38,251 nucleotides of DNA from a virus: IMG/VR virus record IMGVR_UViG_3300033156_001165, positions 1 to 38,251 of that record; one strand, written 5' to 3'. The notes under the pieces were generated by a model. The model did not search any database. It was not told the origin of the DNA and was given only the letters and a program-made list of their open reading frames with translations. Below are positions 14,662-22,845 of this stretch, piece after piece. The number at the start of each line of letters is the position of its first letter. The stretch's first letter is position 1. The translations under genes and the position numbers were made by a program.

Positions 14662-14907
14662 CCTGATAGATACCAGGCTCAGAACATGGGAAAGGGAATC
14701 CAGAAACTTGCCCAGGAAAGGGTTTTCTTTGGTCATGTCACTGGGCATCTTTTTCCAGGCCCGCCGGTAGAAGTTCAATTGCTCCACCACCGGGTCAATG
14801 TCCTTGGAAGGGGAACCCTGGATCAGCAGACCACCCTCCAGCTTGATGATGGTTATCACATCATGGGACCTCAAGGCCCGGGCCAACACGTCGCTCAAGT
14901 TCTCCAT
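14644..14907 (-). CDS. Small unknown protein (87 aa) after primase-helicase
   Basis: ATG 14907 is four bases after the primase-helicase stop and has AAAGG about ten bases upstream; a longer in-frame version inside the helicase gene is not supported. The 87 residues are helical and amphipathic, with a short beta-type stretch (VITIIKLEGGLLIQGS) and a Lys/Trp helix. The stop lies at the edge of repeat locus C. No known family. It may assist the replication proteins, as short genes placed directly after replicative helicases sometimes do, but nothing in the sequence shows it. Confidence 0.6.
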   Translation of the reverse strand: MENLSDVLARALRSHDVITIIKLEGGLLIQGSPSKDIDPVVEQLNFYRRAWKKMPSDMTKENPFLGKFLDSLSHVLSLVSIRVQEPD

Positions 14908-14911
14908 CAGA

Positions 14912-16933
14912 TCATCCTTTCTCCAACTTGGCCCTTTCCCAGAGCTTGTAAAGTTCAGGGACAAGGGCGTACCCGTAGGAAGGTTTACCCCGGCGGCCCC
15001 CGTTGGACTCAGACCTCCGGGTAACGATACGCAATTCCCGCATGTCCTCCAACCTGCGGCGAACCGATGAATCGGAAGCACTCACGCGCTGGGATATTTC
15101 CTGGACAGTGAGACGGTCCGGGTAAACCGCGGCCAATGCCCGGATGATTTCCTGGTTCCAGCCCGCTACCGTGTCCAGGCCCACCTTGGTGACCAGGCGG
15201 CAGACTTCCTTGGTAATCCGGCCCCGGGTTTCCAGGATAACGGTTAGCAACTGGGACAGCTTGACTAGTTGCTTGGCCAGCCGGGTGCCGATTTCCGGGC
15301 GGGGGCGGCTGATTAGTTCACCACCCCGGCGAATGACTCCGGCTCGCAGGTAGGCTACCACCTGGCTCAAGGCGATGATGCGATCCTCCCACCAGCCGGG
15401 AATCTTGGGTACACGGGACAGATCGCGGTCCAGGAAGTCAGCGGTTATCTGCCGCAAGCGGTCCTCCCAGTCGGCCTGCGACTGAATGGTACGCATGGCA
15501 GCCCGGATGTGTTTCTCACTGGCGTGCTCGGGACCGATGAACGCGCATTTCAGGAATCGTTCACCCAACGTGGCTCGCTCATCCCCGTAAATTACGTCGG
15601 TCACCCCGGCCACAATACCGAAATGGCAGGTGTACTGCCGGGGTCCCAGGTGGCCGAATACCTTGTCAATCCGGCCGTCGTAAGCGTCACGTAACAGGCC
15701 GTAGATTTCCTCTTGTTCGCCCACGGGCATGGACTTGATGGCCGTGTAATCCTTGATGACCAGCACTTTATCATCGGCCAGCAGCTTGATGAGGCTGGGG
15801 TCGGAACCGTCAGGGGTACGCCACCCGGAGATCAAGCTGTGGGGTGTAAGAGTGCTTTCAAAGTGACAGTAGGGGACAGCTTCCAGGCAGCGAAGGACCA
15901 CCGTTTTTCCGGCTCCCGGCGGGCCTACCAGGAACAGCCACAGCGGGTCACCTGGAACCTTGATGGATAACACGCAGGCAAACATCACCTTGATGGCATC
16001 CTCCATTACCGGGTCCAGGTGGAGGTACTTGCGATAGGTATTCAGCACCTTTTTCAGGGAAGGGGGCTTGGACGGGCGGGTGTGTACCGCCTTCTTTCCT
16101 TCCTGGGAAGTGAAGGGGACCAGCATCCGTTCCAGTTCCTTGAGCAGCTTGACCGGGGCACGGCGGCGGGACTTGACATAATCGCTGATGTCGTAACCCT
16201 CGGATAACCCGGCAGGCCAGCGAATGACCCACAACCGGGAGTGTGTCAGTTTCAAGCACATGCTGCTCATGCCCCGGGCACCTGCCGGGTCGTTGTCGTA
16301 AAGCAGCTTCACATCCCGCCGGGCCAGCCACTCGGACCACTCGGGTTTGAACACCTGGGCGCCGGGTACTCCCAGCACCAGGGCGGGTTGGGAACCGCGA
16401 CGTACTGCCCAGGAAAGGGCGTAGGTGTCCCAGAACCCCTCGCAAATATAGACCGGCGAATCGGGCATGGAGGAGGGGATGTTCTGCTCGCCAATCAAGT
16501 GCAGCTTGCAACCCGGGGTGGAAAGAATGGGGCTGCCGGACTGCTCGCGCAGGTGGAGATTGACCAGCCTGCCGTCCAGGTTGTGAACGGGGAACAGCCA
16601 GCGGCCCTGCGGGTCACGGGCCAACTGCCAGTGGGCGAAGGCTTCAACCGGGATACTGCGTTCCTCGGAGAGTTCCTTGTAGGCCGTTTCCGGGGTTTCG
16701 GACAGGCAAAACTCATACCACTGGCGGAGGAAACTGTAAATGTTGCCCTTCCTGCCACATCGCTTGCAATCCCATTTCCCGTTGGCGGGATTGACGTAAA
16801 AGTGGCGGGGCTTTCCACAAAACGGACAATCACCCTGGGCTTGCTCCTCTGTTACCCGCCGGATTTGCAGTCCGTGGAACAACAGGGGGCGAAGCTTGGG
16901 TGGCATCTCATTGGTGTTTGCCATTCCTTGCAT
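14912..16933 (-). CDS. Primase-helicase (DnaG-type primase with AAA+ ATPase and winged helix)
   Basis: The 673-residue replicative protein has four parts. First is a zinc ribbon with Cys36, Cys39, Cys56, Cys59 (CPFC..CKRC). Second is a TOPRIM primase core with Glu165 (ICEGFWD) and Asp213/Asp215 (YDNDPAG). Third is an AAA+-type ATPase with Walker A GPPGAGKT (Lys343) and a Walker B ending at Asp395 (VLVIKD). Fourth is a C-terminal winged-helix segment (about 590-660) with TVQEISQRVSASDSSVRRRL. It would unwind DNA and lay down primers. Its start overlaps the polymerase stop by 26 bases. ATG 16933 is preferred over the ATG three codons later because GATGGAAGA stands upstream. The ATPase is not a DnaB type but resembles AAA+ helicases fused to primases in phages and mobile elements. 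Confidence 0.88.
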   Translation of the reverse strand: MQGMANTNEMPPKLRPLLFHGLQIRRVTEEQAQGDCPFCGKPRHFYVNPANGKWDCKRCGRKGNIYSFLRQWYEFCLSETPETAYKELSEERSIPVEAFAHWQLARDPQGRWLFPVHNLDGRLVNLHLREQSGSPILSTPGCKLHLIGEQNIPSSMPDSPVYICEGFWDTYALSWAVRRGSQPALVLGVPGAQVFKPEWSEWLARRDVKLLYDNDPAGARGMSSMCLKLTHSRLWVIRWPAGLSEGYDISDYVKSRRRAPVKLLKELERMLVPFTSQEGKKAVHTRPSKPPSLKKVLNTYRKYLHLDPVMEDAIKVMFACVLSIKVPGDPLWLFLVGPPGAGKTVVLRCLEAVPYCHFESTLTPHSLISGWRTPDGSDPSLIKLLADDKVLVIKDYTAIKSMPVGEQEEIYGLLRDAYDGRIDKVFGHLGPRQYTCHFGIVAGVTDVIYGDERATLGERFLKCAFIGPEHASEKHIRAAMRTIQSQADWEDRLRQITADFLDRDLSRVPKIPGWWEDRIIALSQVVAYLRAGVIRRGGELISRPRPEIGTRLAKQLVKLSQLLTVILETRGRITKEVCRLVTKVGLDTVAGWNQEIIRALAAVYPDRLTVQEISQRVSASDSSVRRRLEDMRELRIVTRRSESNGGRRGKPSYGYALVPELYKLWERAKLEKG

Positions 16934-18704
16934 TCTTCCATCCCTTCAAAGGCTTGGGGTCCGACCAGCAAACCGGAATCAAAGACAAGTCCACGGGGGT
17001 TTCTATCCCGTAACGGTGACCAGGCCGTTGCATGGCTTCGCCTACCTGGAAGGCCACGTCTTTCTGGTCACGAAAACACTCAATCACCAGCTCGTCGTGA
17101 ATGGTCATTATCAACCGGGGCAGGCCCTTGCGGGTGTCATACCCGGATAGTGCCTGGTCCACTTCCAGCATGGCCTCCTTGAGCAGGTCACCGGCCGATC
17201 CCTGGACGGCATAATTGGCCGCCACGTAAAGCCGGTCCTGGGGTACGTAAAGGCGATAACCGCTGATGGTGGTTATGTATCCCCGGGTGCGGGCTTGTTC
17301 AATGCAGTTCTGCATGAAACGGTGGACTCCGGGATAGGCCCGGTGGAACCGCTCCACCATGTCCGGTACCCCGGTCAGGCGGGCCAGGGTTTTCGGCCCC
17401 CCACCATAAACGATGGCGTAGTTGGCCGTCTTGGCTTGCTGGCGATCAATGCCGCACAAGTCGGCGGTTTCCTGGTGAATGTCCCGGCCCTCGGCAAAGG
17501 CTCGGCAGAGGTTCCAGTCCCGTGACAGGTGGGCCAGGATGCGGAGTTCCAACTGATCGTAGTCGGCACTGATTAACAGGCAGTTACGGCGGGGACCGAA
17601 CACCCTTCGCAGGGGAATCTCCGACTGCTTGCTGATGTTCTGTTCGTTGGGATCGGAGGAAGAGAAACGGGTGGTGCGGGTTCCCACCTGGTTGAGCGAT
17701 GGGTGCAGCCGCAGGCTGCGATCTTCATCGTGGTGAATGGCCAGTTCCTGATAGCTAACCAGGTATTGGTAAGCCTTCATGGCCTTGCGATAGGCAATCA
17801 ATGCCTTCAAGAATCGCTCTGCCCGGCTGCCCGGTTCCACCATTTTCAGCAGTTCCCGGAGGGTTTCGTAGTCCGTACTGCCCTCGCCAGTAGCCGTATG
17901 CCGGATAACGGGCAGGTTTAGTTCCTGGTAAAGGACATGGGCTACCTGGCGGGAAGAGTTGAGATTCAACCCCAGGTGGCAGGTACTGCGGCAAGCCTGT
18001 TGTTCCAGGACTGCCTGGTTGTAATAGCGGTCGATTTCCCGGTTGAGGACAACGGGCCGCAGGGGAATCCCGGCCTCTTCCATCCGATAGACCAGGGGAA
18101 GCAATCGGCGCTCCCGCTGGTACTGCTTTTCCAGGCCCTCGGCTTCGATTACCTGCCGGTAGAGTTTCCAGAGCAGCAGGGTACGCCGGGTGTCGTTCAG
18201 GCAATATTCCACCACCAGCTTGGCGTCTGGCCCATCCATCAGCAGCCAGTAGTCGCCCTCCACGTTTTCGTGGAGCATGTAGGTGGAAGGTGCCCGTCGG
18301 CGGGCGGAACGGACAGCCTCTTTCAGGCTTTCCAGGTCACGGGTGGGAAAGTGCAGGTACTTGTCCGCCAGTTCCTTCAACCCGTGAGGTTCCGCGGAAT
18401 TGCAGACGTGGCTCATCAGTAGCGTATCGTCTATGCGGTCCCAGTATGGGGTAAGGTCCACCCCGATGTTGAACAGAGCACGCACGTCAAACTTGGCATT
18501 GTGGAATACCCAGCGATCATGCTTGAGGAATGTTTCCAGCATTTTGCGGGCAGTGGTACGGGATACCTTCACTTCCCGGGTGCAGGGGTCCACGGGAAAG
18601 TGCCAGTAAACGCTTCTTCCCCGCTCGTCGGTAGCCGCCACCAGAAACGGCTGGCACCCGTGCTGAACACGAACGCCGGTAGTTTCTGTGTCGATTGCCA
18701 GCAT
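16908..18704 (-). CDS. Family A DNA polymerase with 3'-5' exonuclease
   Basis: The replicative polymerase, 598 residues. Exonuclease residues: Asp5 and Glu7 (IDTETTG), Asp73 (NAKFD), Asp171 (YCLND). Polymerase motif A is ADYDQLELRIL (Asp381), motif B RQQAKTANYAIVYGG (421-435), motif C IHDEL (His536, Asp537, Glu538). No 5'-3' exonuclease domain is present, as in most phage family A enzymes. The residue matching E. coli Phe762 is Tyr429, the form found in T7 and many lytic phages. ATG 18704 has GGGAGG nine bases upstream. Seventy bases with a 10-bp hairpin separate it from the DUF669-like gene, so it may be tuned independently. Overlap with the primase gene couples the two. Confidence 0.95.
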   Translation of the reverse strand: MLAIDTETTGVRVQHGCQPFLVAATDERGRSVYWHFPVDPCTREVKVSRTTARKMLETFLKHDRWVFHNAKFDVRALFNIGVDLTPYWDRIDDTLLMSHVCNSAEPHGLKELADKYLHFPTRDLESLKEAVRSARRRAPSTYMLHENVEGDYWLLMDGPDAKLVVEYCLNDTRRTLLLWKLYRQVIEAEGLEKQYQRERRLLPLVYRMEEAGIPLRPVVLNREIDRYYNQAVLEQQACRSTCHLGLNLNSSRQVAHVLYQELNLPVIRHTATGEGSTDYETLRELLKMVEPGSRAERFLKALIAYRKAMKAYQYLVSYQELAIHHDEDRSLRLHPSLNQVGTRTTRFSSSDPNEQNISKQSEIPLRRVFGPRRNCLLISADYDQLELRILAHLSRDWNLCRAFAEGRDIHQETADLCGIDRQQAKTANYAIVYGGGPKTLARLTGVPDMVERFHRAYPGVHRFMQNCIEQARTRGYITTISGYRLYVPQDRLYVAANYAVQGSAGDLLKEAMLEVDQALSGYDTRKGLPRLIMTIHDELVIECFRDQKDVAFQVGEAMQRPGHRYGIETPVDLSLIPVCWSDPKPLKGWKNARNGKHQ

Positions 18705-18739
18705 GGCAGGTCCTCCCTGTTAGTGTTCGGTGAAAGCCC

Positions 18740-18763
18740 CTCCCGGCCATCCGTGGCCGGGAG
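18740..18763 (-). terminator. 10-bp hairpin between DUF669-like gene and polymerase
   Basis: A perfect 10-bp GC stem with a 4-nt loop, followed leftward by GGGGCTTTC, which is a poor T tract. It may be a leaky terminator or a messenger-stabilising or processing hairpin in the early transcript. Confidence 0.4.
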
Positions 18764-18774
18764 AGGCAGCGATA

Positions 18775-19365
18775 CTACTCCATGTCCTCTTCCCGCAACG
18801 GGGTGCCGTTCTCGTCGGTCGGGTAGAGGACGCGGACGTTTTGGCGCTCGCCCCGCCAGCGGATGCCGATAACGCAGAAGGGGCAATCCTTGTTGAGCCG
18901 TTCCACGATCTCCGCAATGCCCTCGGGAGTAGTAGGGTCGAAGTCGCGGGAATCGTACCCCAATGCGTAGAGGGTCTTGGCCAGGCGGTCCAGGTTGCCC
19001 AGGTAGTACTCGCTTTCGGGGGACAGCCAGAACGTCAGCCGGGGGCGCAGGCCCTCAATCGAATGCTCCACGTCCGGGTGATCCTGGGTGATAACAAAGG
19101 TAAACTCCAGGATGGGGTTTTCCCCGGCCACCCGGGCCTGTACCTGGTCCACCACGGCGTAGTAGTCGCCGTCGGGAATGTCCGGTGGAGCAAAGCTGGA
19201 TTGGGCCTGCCGCTCGGCAAACTCCTCCCACACCGAGCGGTCCACCCCCTGGTACATTTCCGCGAACCTGGGGTCCACGGTGGAAGAAGCGCCTTCCCTG
19301 GTCTGGGAAGAAGCTTTCTTCCGGGAAGCGGCCTTCTTGCGTGCAGCCTTCTTCTTGCGAGCCAT
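18775..19365 (-). CDS. DUF669-like recombination accessory, ssDNA-binding type
   Basis: Start ATG 19365 has GGGAGG eight bases upstream; product 196 residues. The first 25 residues are a Lys/Arg/Ala tail like a histone tail. From about residue 60 there is a DUF669-type beta-barrel pattern: GDYYAVVDQVQ, then ENPILEFTFVI, then LTFWLSPESEYYLGNLDRLAKTLYALGY, ending with a strand containing a Cys-Pro-Phe-Cys pair and VIGIRWRG. DUF669 proteins often lie beside Sak4-like ATPases and are thought to bind single-stranded DNA. Here the gene follows just such an ATPase after 18 bases. A single-strand binding or recombination-mediator role is likely. Confidence 0.7.
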   Translation of the reverse strand: MARKKKAARKKAASRKKASSQTREGASSTVDPRFAEMYQGVDRSVWEEFAERQAQSSFAPPDIPDGDYYAVVDQVQARVAGENPILEFTFVITQDHPDVEHSIEGLRPRLTFWLSPESEYYLGNLDRLAKTLYALGYDSRDFDPTTPEGIAEIVERLNKDCPFCVIGIRWRGERQNVRVLYPTDENGTPLREEDME

Positions 19366-19383
19366 AACGATACCTCCCATCAA

Positions 19384-20277
19384 CTAGCGTTTGTGGGACT
19401 GTTTGGCCTCCTCCTGGACGGCCATATACTCCGAAACAGTCCACACTAGGTCACGACTAATCTTGTTGTTCCAGGCTTGTTGCAACCGCTTGTAGGCTTC
19501 GGCGGCGCTTTCCCCGGCCAGGAACATGGCAATGGGTTCACCGTCGGGAGTGCGAAAGTGGTCGTCCAGGTTGCAAGCGGTCCAGACGAACTCGCCTCCC
19601 CGTACCACAATCACTCGGTCCTGCCCATAAAAGCCATAGTACAGGCAAATGTCACAGATGGCCTTGATGATGTTGTCCCAGCAGGAGGGTTGCAAGGTAG
19701 GGATGTACTGCTGGTACTGCTCGCCCAGTGGTGGGTTCACGTCACGTAGGCGAGCATGAGAGATGAAAATGGGTTTGATACGATGGGCCAGCAAACGGGT
19801 AAACTGGTAATCAAACTCCCGCTTGATCTTGTCCCAGGTAGCCCCGTAGTCATTGATGAAACCCGGATGGCAACGGGCACCACAGATGCTGGCGATGCAA
19901 GCATCCCAGGCCCGGTCCACCGTGTCAATCACGGGGGTGATCTGGCCGGGTTTCTTCTCCTTGGTAATCAAGGTGATGTAGGCTTTCTGCCGTTCCCAAT
20001 TCAAGGGAGGCTCATCCTTGGCAGGAACCTGCATCACGGGCAGGTTGGTACGAAATGGCTCCCACTGGAACAGGAGAGCGTTGGGGAATTGACCTGCCAG
20101 GGAGGACTTGCCCACGCCCTTGGCCCCGAACAGGAAGATGCTGTAGTCTTGCAGGTTGTCGCTGGGCTGGTTAGGCTTGGTGGGCAGGCTCACCTGCAAG
20201 TTGGCAGCCGGGGATTTCTTGCCGGGCGTGCTAGCTGCCGTTTTTCGCACGCTGGCACCTCTGAGTTTGCGTACCAT
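19384..20277 (-). CDS. RecA-like ATPase, Sak4/AAA_24 type
   Basis: ATG 20277 has AAAGGAG eight bases upstream; a longer in-frame version lacks support. Product 297 residues. A basic N-terminal tail leads to Walker A FGAKGVGKSS (50-59, Lys57) and Walker B TPVIDTVD (Asp118), then a RecA-like core with FISHARLRDV. These phage proteins promote single-strand annealing or strand exchange together with a DUF669-type partner. The neighbours (DUF669-like, RecB-type nuclease, polymerase) make a recombination-replication unit. The start overlaps the 101-residue gene by 47 bases. An alternative is a generic AAA+ ATPase with unknown partner. Confidence 0.8.
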   Translation of the reverse strand: MVRKLRGASVRKTAASTPGKKSPAANLQVSLPTKPNQPSDNLQDYSIFLFGAKGVGKSSLAGQFPNALLFQWEPFRTNLPVMQVPAKDEPPLNWERQKAYITLITKEKKPGQITPVIDTVDRAWDACIASICGARCHPGFINDYGATWDKIKREFDYQFTRLLAHRIKPIFISHARLRDVNPPLGEQYQQYIPTLQPSCWDNIIKAICDICLYYGFYGQDRVIVVRGGEFVWTACNLDDHFRTPDGEPIAMFLAGESAAEAYKRLQQAWNNKISRDLVWTVSEYMAVQEEAKQSHKR

Positions 20278-20536
20278 GACCTTCTCCTTTCTGGGGTCTG
20301 TGCAGGCATTGTTCCAGTAATGCCTGCCAGTAGCGTTTGTCCGCACCCATAACTGCATGGGCAGGAATTACGTCCGTCCTGAACAGGCGGCGGCGGACAA
20401 ACAGGGCGATATGGGTGGGGTGGGGGTCCGATTCCCAGCGCCCCACGGTTACCGACCTGTAAGCGAAACCCAGTCGTAGCAGCAACCGGGCACGCTTGTC
20501 AAAGCGCCGCAACAACCCGTAGTAGTAGGGGTTCAT
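20231..20536 (-). CDS. Small basic protein (101 aa) in recombination block
   Basis: ATG 20536 with AAGGACC upstream and ten bases after the nuclease gene. The first 60 residues are Arg-rich with aromatic residues (YYYGLLRRFDKRARLLLRLGF) and a helix-strand pattern; the last 30 overlap the ATPase gene and are polar and basic. No family recognised. Because it sits between the nuclease and the recombinase-like ATPase, an accessory DNA-binding role is likely, but nothing further can be said. Confidence 0.6.
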   Translation of the reverse strand: MNPYYYGLLRRFDKRARLLLRLGFAYRSVTVGRWESDPHPTHIALFVRRRLFRTDVIPAHAVMGADKRYWQALLEQCLHRPQKGEGHGTQTQRCQRAKNGS

Positions 20537-20546
20537 GGTTGGTCCT

Positions 20547-21488
20547 TCACTCTTCGAGTTCGGGAAAGGGAGTGCGGCGGACGGTTAAACCGTAAGCACT
20601 TCCCCGGGTGATGTAGTCAAACAACATGCACTTGCCCCCGTAACTGCTCACCAGGGCATCAGGGTTCATGTAATGCAGCGGGGACTGGAATGGGTCGGTC
20701 AAGTTTTCCACTGATTTCCACCAAAGGACAAAGTGTGTGAGGATGGGTTGCAGGACGCGGCGCTTCCACATCTTCAACTCATCTTTGCGGTAACGGTGCC
20801 GCCACTGCATGAAATACCAGGCCGGGCGGGAAGTAATATCCTGGGTTAATCGTCGGCAATAGTCGCCCAGGGATTCGTCCTTGCGCTGGATAAGCTGGGG
20901 AATCCGTATCACGTTGTACTGGAAACCGGAGATTTGCCGGTGCTCGGCCAGGGCGTACATGTTGGACTGGAAGTCAAAGGGCAGGGCATCCCGAAGCAGG
21001 TCCTCCTGGATACGGCCCTTGGTCTTGGTTTCCAGGATGTAAAGGGAACCGCTGCGAAGCTTGAATATCCCGTCGATCCGTCCCCGCAAGCGAACAGACT
21101 GGCCCAGGGAAGTTTCTATGTAACTATCGAAAACCCCCTCCGTGGTCACAAACTCCATCTTGTTCAACTGGCCGCGCCAGAAATTGCGGTACTGCTCGTA
21201 CACCACCAGGGCGGTTTCTACTACCCAGTTGAGTTTCTGTTCCTCTTGCAGGGAAATGCCTCCCTGTTTGGCTTCCCGGTAGTATTGGTGGGCCACGTCT
21301 TCGGGCAGTTCATCATGGCACTCCAACAGCCTGTGGAACAGAGTGCCAAACTCAATGGAGGTGGACGTAAACTTAGGGCTTAGGCCCCGAACATACGTCA
21401 GCCAAAACTGATGGGGGCATCGCAACCACAAGCGGAGGGCGGACTGGGTAAGACCGTCCTCCAGGGTCCACAATTTCTTCTTACTCAT
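20547..21488 (-). CDS. RecB-type PD-(D/E)XK exonuclease
   Basis: 313 residues with the RecB-family nuclease motifs in order: His52 (GTLFHRLLE), Asp139 (GRIDGIF), Glu153-Thr-Lys155 (LYILETKTK) and the QxxxY motif at Gln174-Tyr178. These cut DNA from ends using Mg2+. The N-terminal Cys24 (RCPHQFW) is in the place of the first iron-sulfur Cys in AddB/Cas4 relatives. The three C-terminal cysteines of that cluster are not present, only one (GGKCMLFD), so an intact cluster is unlikely. ATG 21488 overlaps the uracil-DNA glycosylase stop. With the Sak4-like ATPase it would make single-strand tails for recombination. Confidence 0.82.
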   Translation of the reverse strand: MSKKKLWTLEDGLTQSALRLWLRCPHQFWLTYVRGLSPKFTSTSIEFGTLFHRLLECHDELPEDVAHQYYREAKQGGISLQEEQKLNWVVETALVVYEQYRNFWRGQLNKMEFVTTEGVFDSYIETSLGQSVRLRGRIDGIFKLRSGSLYILETKTKGRIQEDLLRDALPFDFQSNMYALAEHRQISGFQYNVIRIPQLIQRKDESLGDYCRRLTQDITSRPAWYFMQWRHRYRKDELKMWKRRVLQPILTHFVLWWKSVENLTDPFQSPLHYMNPDALVSSYGGKCMLFDYITRGSAYGLTVRRTPFPELEE

Positions 21489-22009
21489 CGGATTTCCTCC
21501 CAGGCGGTACGAATCCGGTGTACCGCCTCGTTAAACAAGCCAAACTGGTACCCGGTATCCTGCCGGAGAATATGGGCAGGGTGAACGATGGCACACTGGT
21601 TGTAAACCCCAGCCTCTCTGAGGGCCGGTGGAGCATGTTCACGGGCAATGCGCCCCACCAGCACTACCAGGGCGGGCTTGAGTGCCCGCAGGTGTGCTAC
21701 CAGGTTGGGGCGACAGGTTTCAATCTCTTCCAGTGTTGGGGGGCGAGTGCGCCCCCTCTCGTCTAGCGGCATACAGCCCACCACGTTGCAAAACCCGCAA
21801 GTGAAGGGCTTGCGGTGGTCTTGGGCTGTGACAATGATCTTGTCCAGCAGTTTCCCTGCCGGGCCGATGAACGCTTTGCCCAGGCGGGCCTCGGAGCGAC
21901 CGGGAGCCTCGCCGATGAACACTACCTGGGCACGTGGATCGCCCCGCCATGGGGCACGCCCATTGTGGTGCAATGGGCAACGATAGCAATCATACCATCC
22001 AGGTTCCAT
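21485..22009 (-). CDS. Uracil-DNA glycosylase, family 4 type
   Basis: Removes uracil from DNA. The 174-residue protein has motif 1 GEAPG (33-37), then GKAFIGPAGKLLD, and motif 2 HPAHIL (His143). The four Cys expected for the iron-sulfur cluster are Cys8 and Cys11 (CYRC), Cys79 and Cys99. ATG 22009 has GGGAG thirteen bases upstream. A strong hairpin followed by T residues lies just upstream, so expression may be separated from the small genes before it. Uncommon in phages, this enzyme could protect the genome from deamination, remove host DNA containing uracil, or act with the radical SAM protein. It is coupled by overlap to the nuclease. Confidence 0.85.
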   Translation of the reverse strand: MEPGWYDCYRCPLHHNGRAPWRGDPRAQVVFIGEAPGRSEARLGKAFIGPAGKLLDKIIVTAQDHRKPFTCGFCNVVGCMPLDERGRTRPPTLEEIETCRPNLVAHLRALKPALVVLVGRIAREHAPPALREAGVYNQCAIVHPAHILRQDTGYQFGLFNEAVHRIRTAWEEIR

Positions 22010-22024
22010 CTAAATGTCTCCCGT

Positions 22025-22074
22025 GAAAGGAAAAGAGCGGGGGGTCGGCGCCTGCGCACAACCGAACCCCCCGC
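22025..22074 (-). terminator. Terminator or attenuator before the glycosylase gene
   Basis: Reading leftward, a GC stem of 12 bp with one bulged base (22062-22074 with 22037-22048) and a 13-nt loop is followed by TCTTTTCCTTTC. It lies between the 81-residue gene and the uracil-DNA glycosylase gene. Confidence 0.55.
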
Positions 22075-22094
22075 CCCGACGAGGAGGACCGTCG

Positions 22095-22340
22095 TCACTC
22101 CCCCATATGGACACGCATCCACCAGTTGCACGCCTGGCGGGCATTGGCCACTCCCTCTTTCTTGGCCCTGGAATAATCGGCCGCGATGAGGTCTGCCAGT
22201 TCCGGCCCCTCTTCCTCTGGGAAGAGAGAAGCGGCGAAACAACTGGCGATTTCACCCAGTACGTCATCAACCTGCCGCAGGTGCGGGATGGCCTTGCGCA
22301 GGCCGTAACGGTGAAGCAGGGTTCTGATTTTCGTTTTCAT
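22095..22340 (-). CDS. Small unknown protein (81 aa), early block
   Basis: ATG 22340 has AAAGGGCC upstream and lies 11 bases after the previous stop. The protein is helical with a basic N-terminus (KTKIRTLLHRYGLRKA), an acidic middle with two Cys, and a C-terminal helix with WWMRVH. No known family. It is the last gene before the hairpin at 22025-22074. Genes of this size at the front of an early phage transcript are often host-takeover or anti-defence proteins; that is an inference from position only. Confidence 0.6.
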   Translation of the reverse strand: MKTKIRTLLHRYGLRKAIPHLRQVDDVLGEIASCFAASLFPEEEGPELADLIAADYSRAKKEGVANARQACNWWMRVHMGE

Positions 22341-22351
22341 GGCAGGCCCTT

Positions 22352-22834
22352 TCAATGAGTTTCGTTCCACCACTTCTGGGTATCATCCCAGGTGACCGCG
22401 CCGGAACAGACTGCCCGGCGAAAGTCTCGCACAACAGCCTCCGGGTTAATGCAACCTTGCTGCTTGTGCTTGCAAAGGATGAACCCCAACACTGGCGATT
22501 CCCGGTTGAGTTTTTGAATGGCCTGAAACTCGGTTTCCGATTCCGAAAACCGCTGCCTTATAAACTCAGGGGTGATCTTCTCCCGGGTACGTTTGAGGCT
22601 CTGCATGTGCTGGATTTGAGCAGCCTCTTCGCAGTCCCGGGCGAAGGTGTACCCCTTGTCCAGGAACTCATGGATTTCGTAGTCGGCGTCCTTGCCGACC
22701 AACTGGGCACGACCTTCACGGAGAGCCACCAGGAGGTCATAAGCGGCCTCCAGGAAGCTCTCCACATTGTCCCAGTATTCCTCCGGGCCAAGGATGCACT
22801 CAGCCCGCCACAACTTTAAGTCCAGGTCACGCAT
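22352..22834 (-). CDS. Unknown helical protein (160 aa), early block
   Basis: ATG 22834 is chosen because GAGGAGG stands eight bases upstream. The 160-residue product is acidic and almost entirely helical, with several Glu/Ala-rich amphipathic helices (YWDNVESFLEAAYDLLVALREGRA). A later part has three cysteines (FILCKHKQQGCINP and RRAVCSG). Spacing to the next gene is 11 bases. No family recognised and no catalytic motif visible. Confidence 0.65.
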   Translation of the reverse strand: MRDLDLKLWRAECILGPEEYWDNVESFLEAAYDLLVALREGRAQLVGKDADYEIHEFLDKGYTFARDCEEAAQIQHMQSLKRTREKITPEFIRQRFSESETEFQAIQKLNRESPVLGFILCKHKQQGCINPEAVVRDFRRAVCSGAVTWDDTQKWWNETH

Positions 22835-22845
22835 GACGATCCTCC

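Noticed and set aside
20547-21488. Cas4-type nuclease with an iron-sulfur cluster
   Set aside because: Only one of the three C-terminal cysteines is present, so a plain RecB-type nuclease is the safer call.
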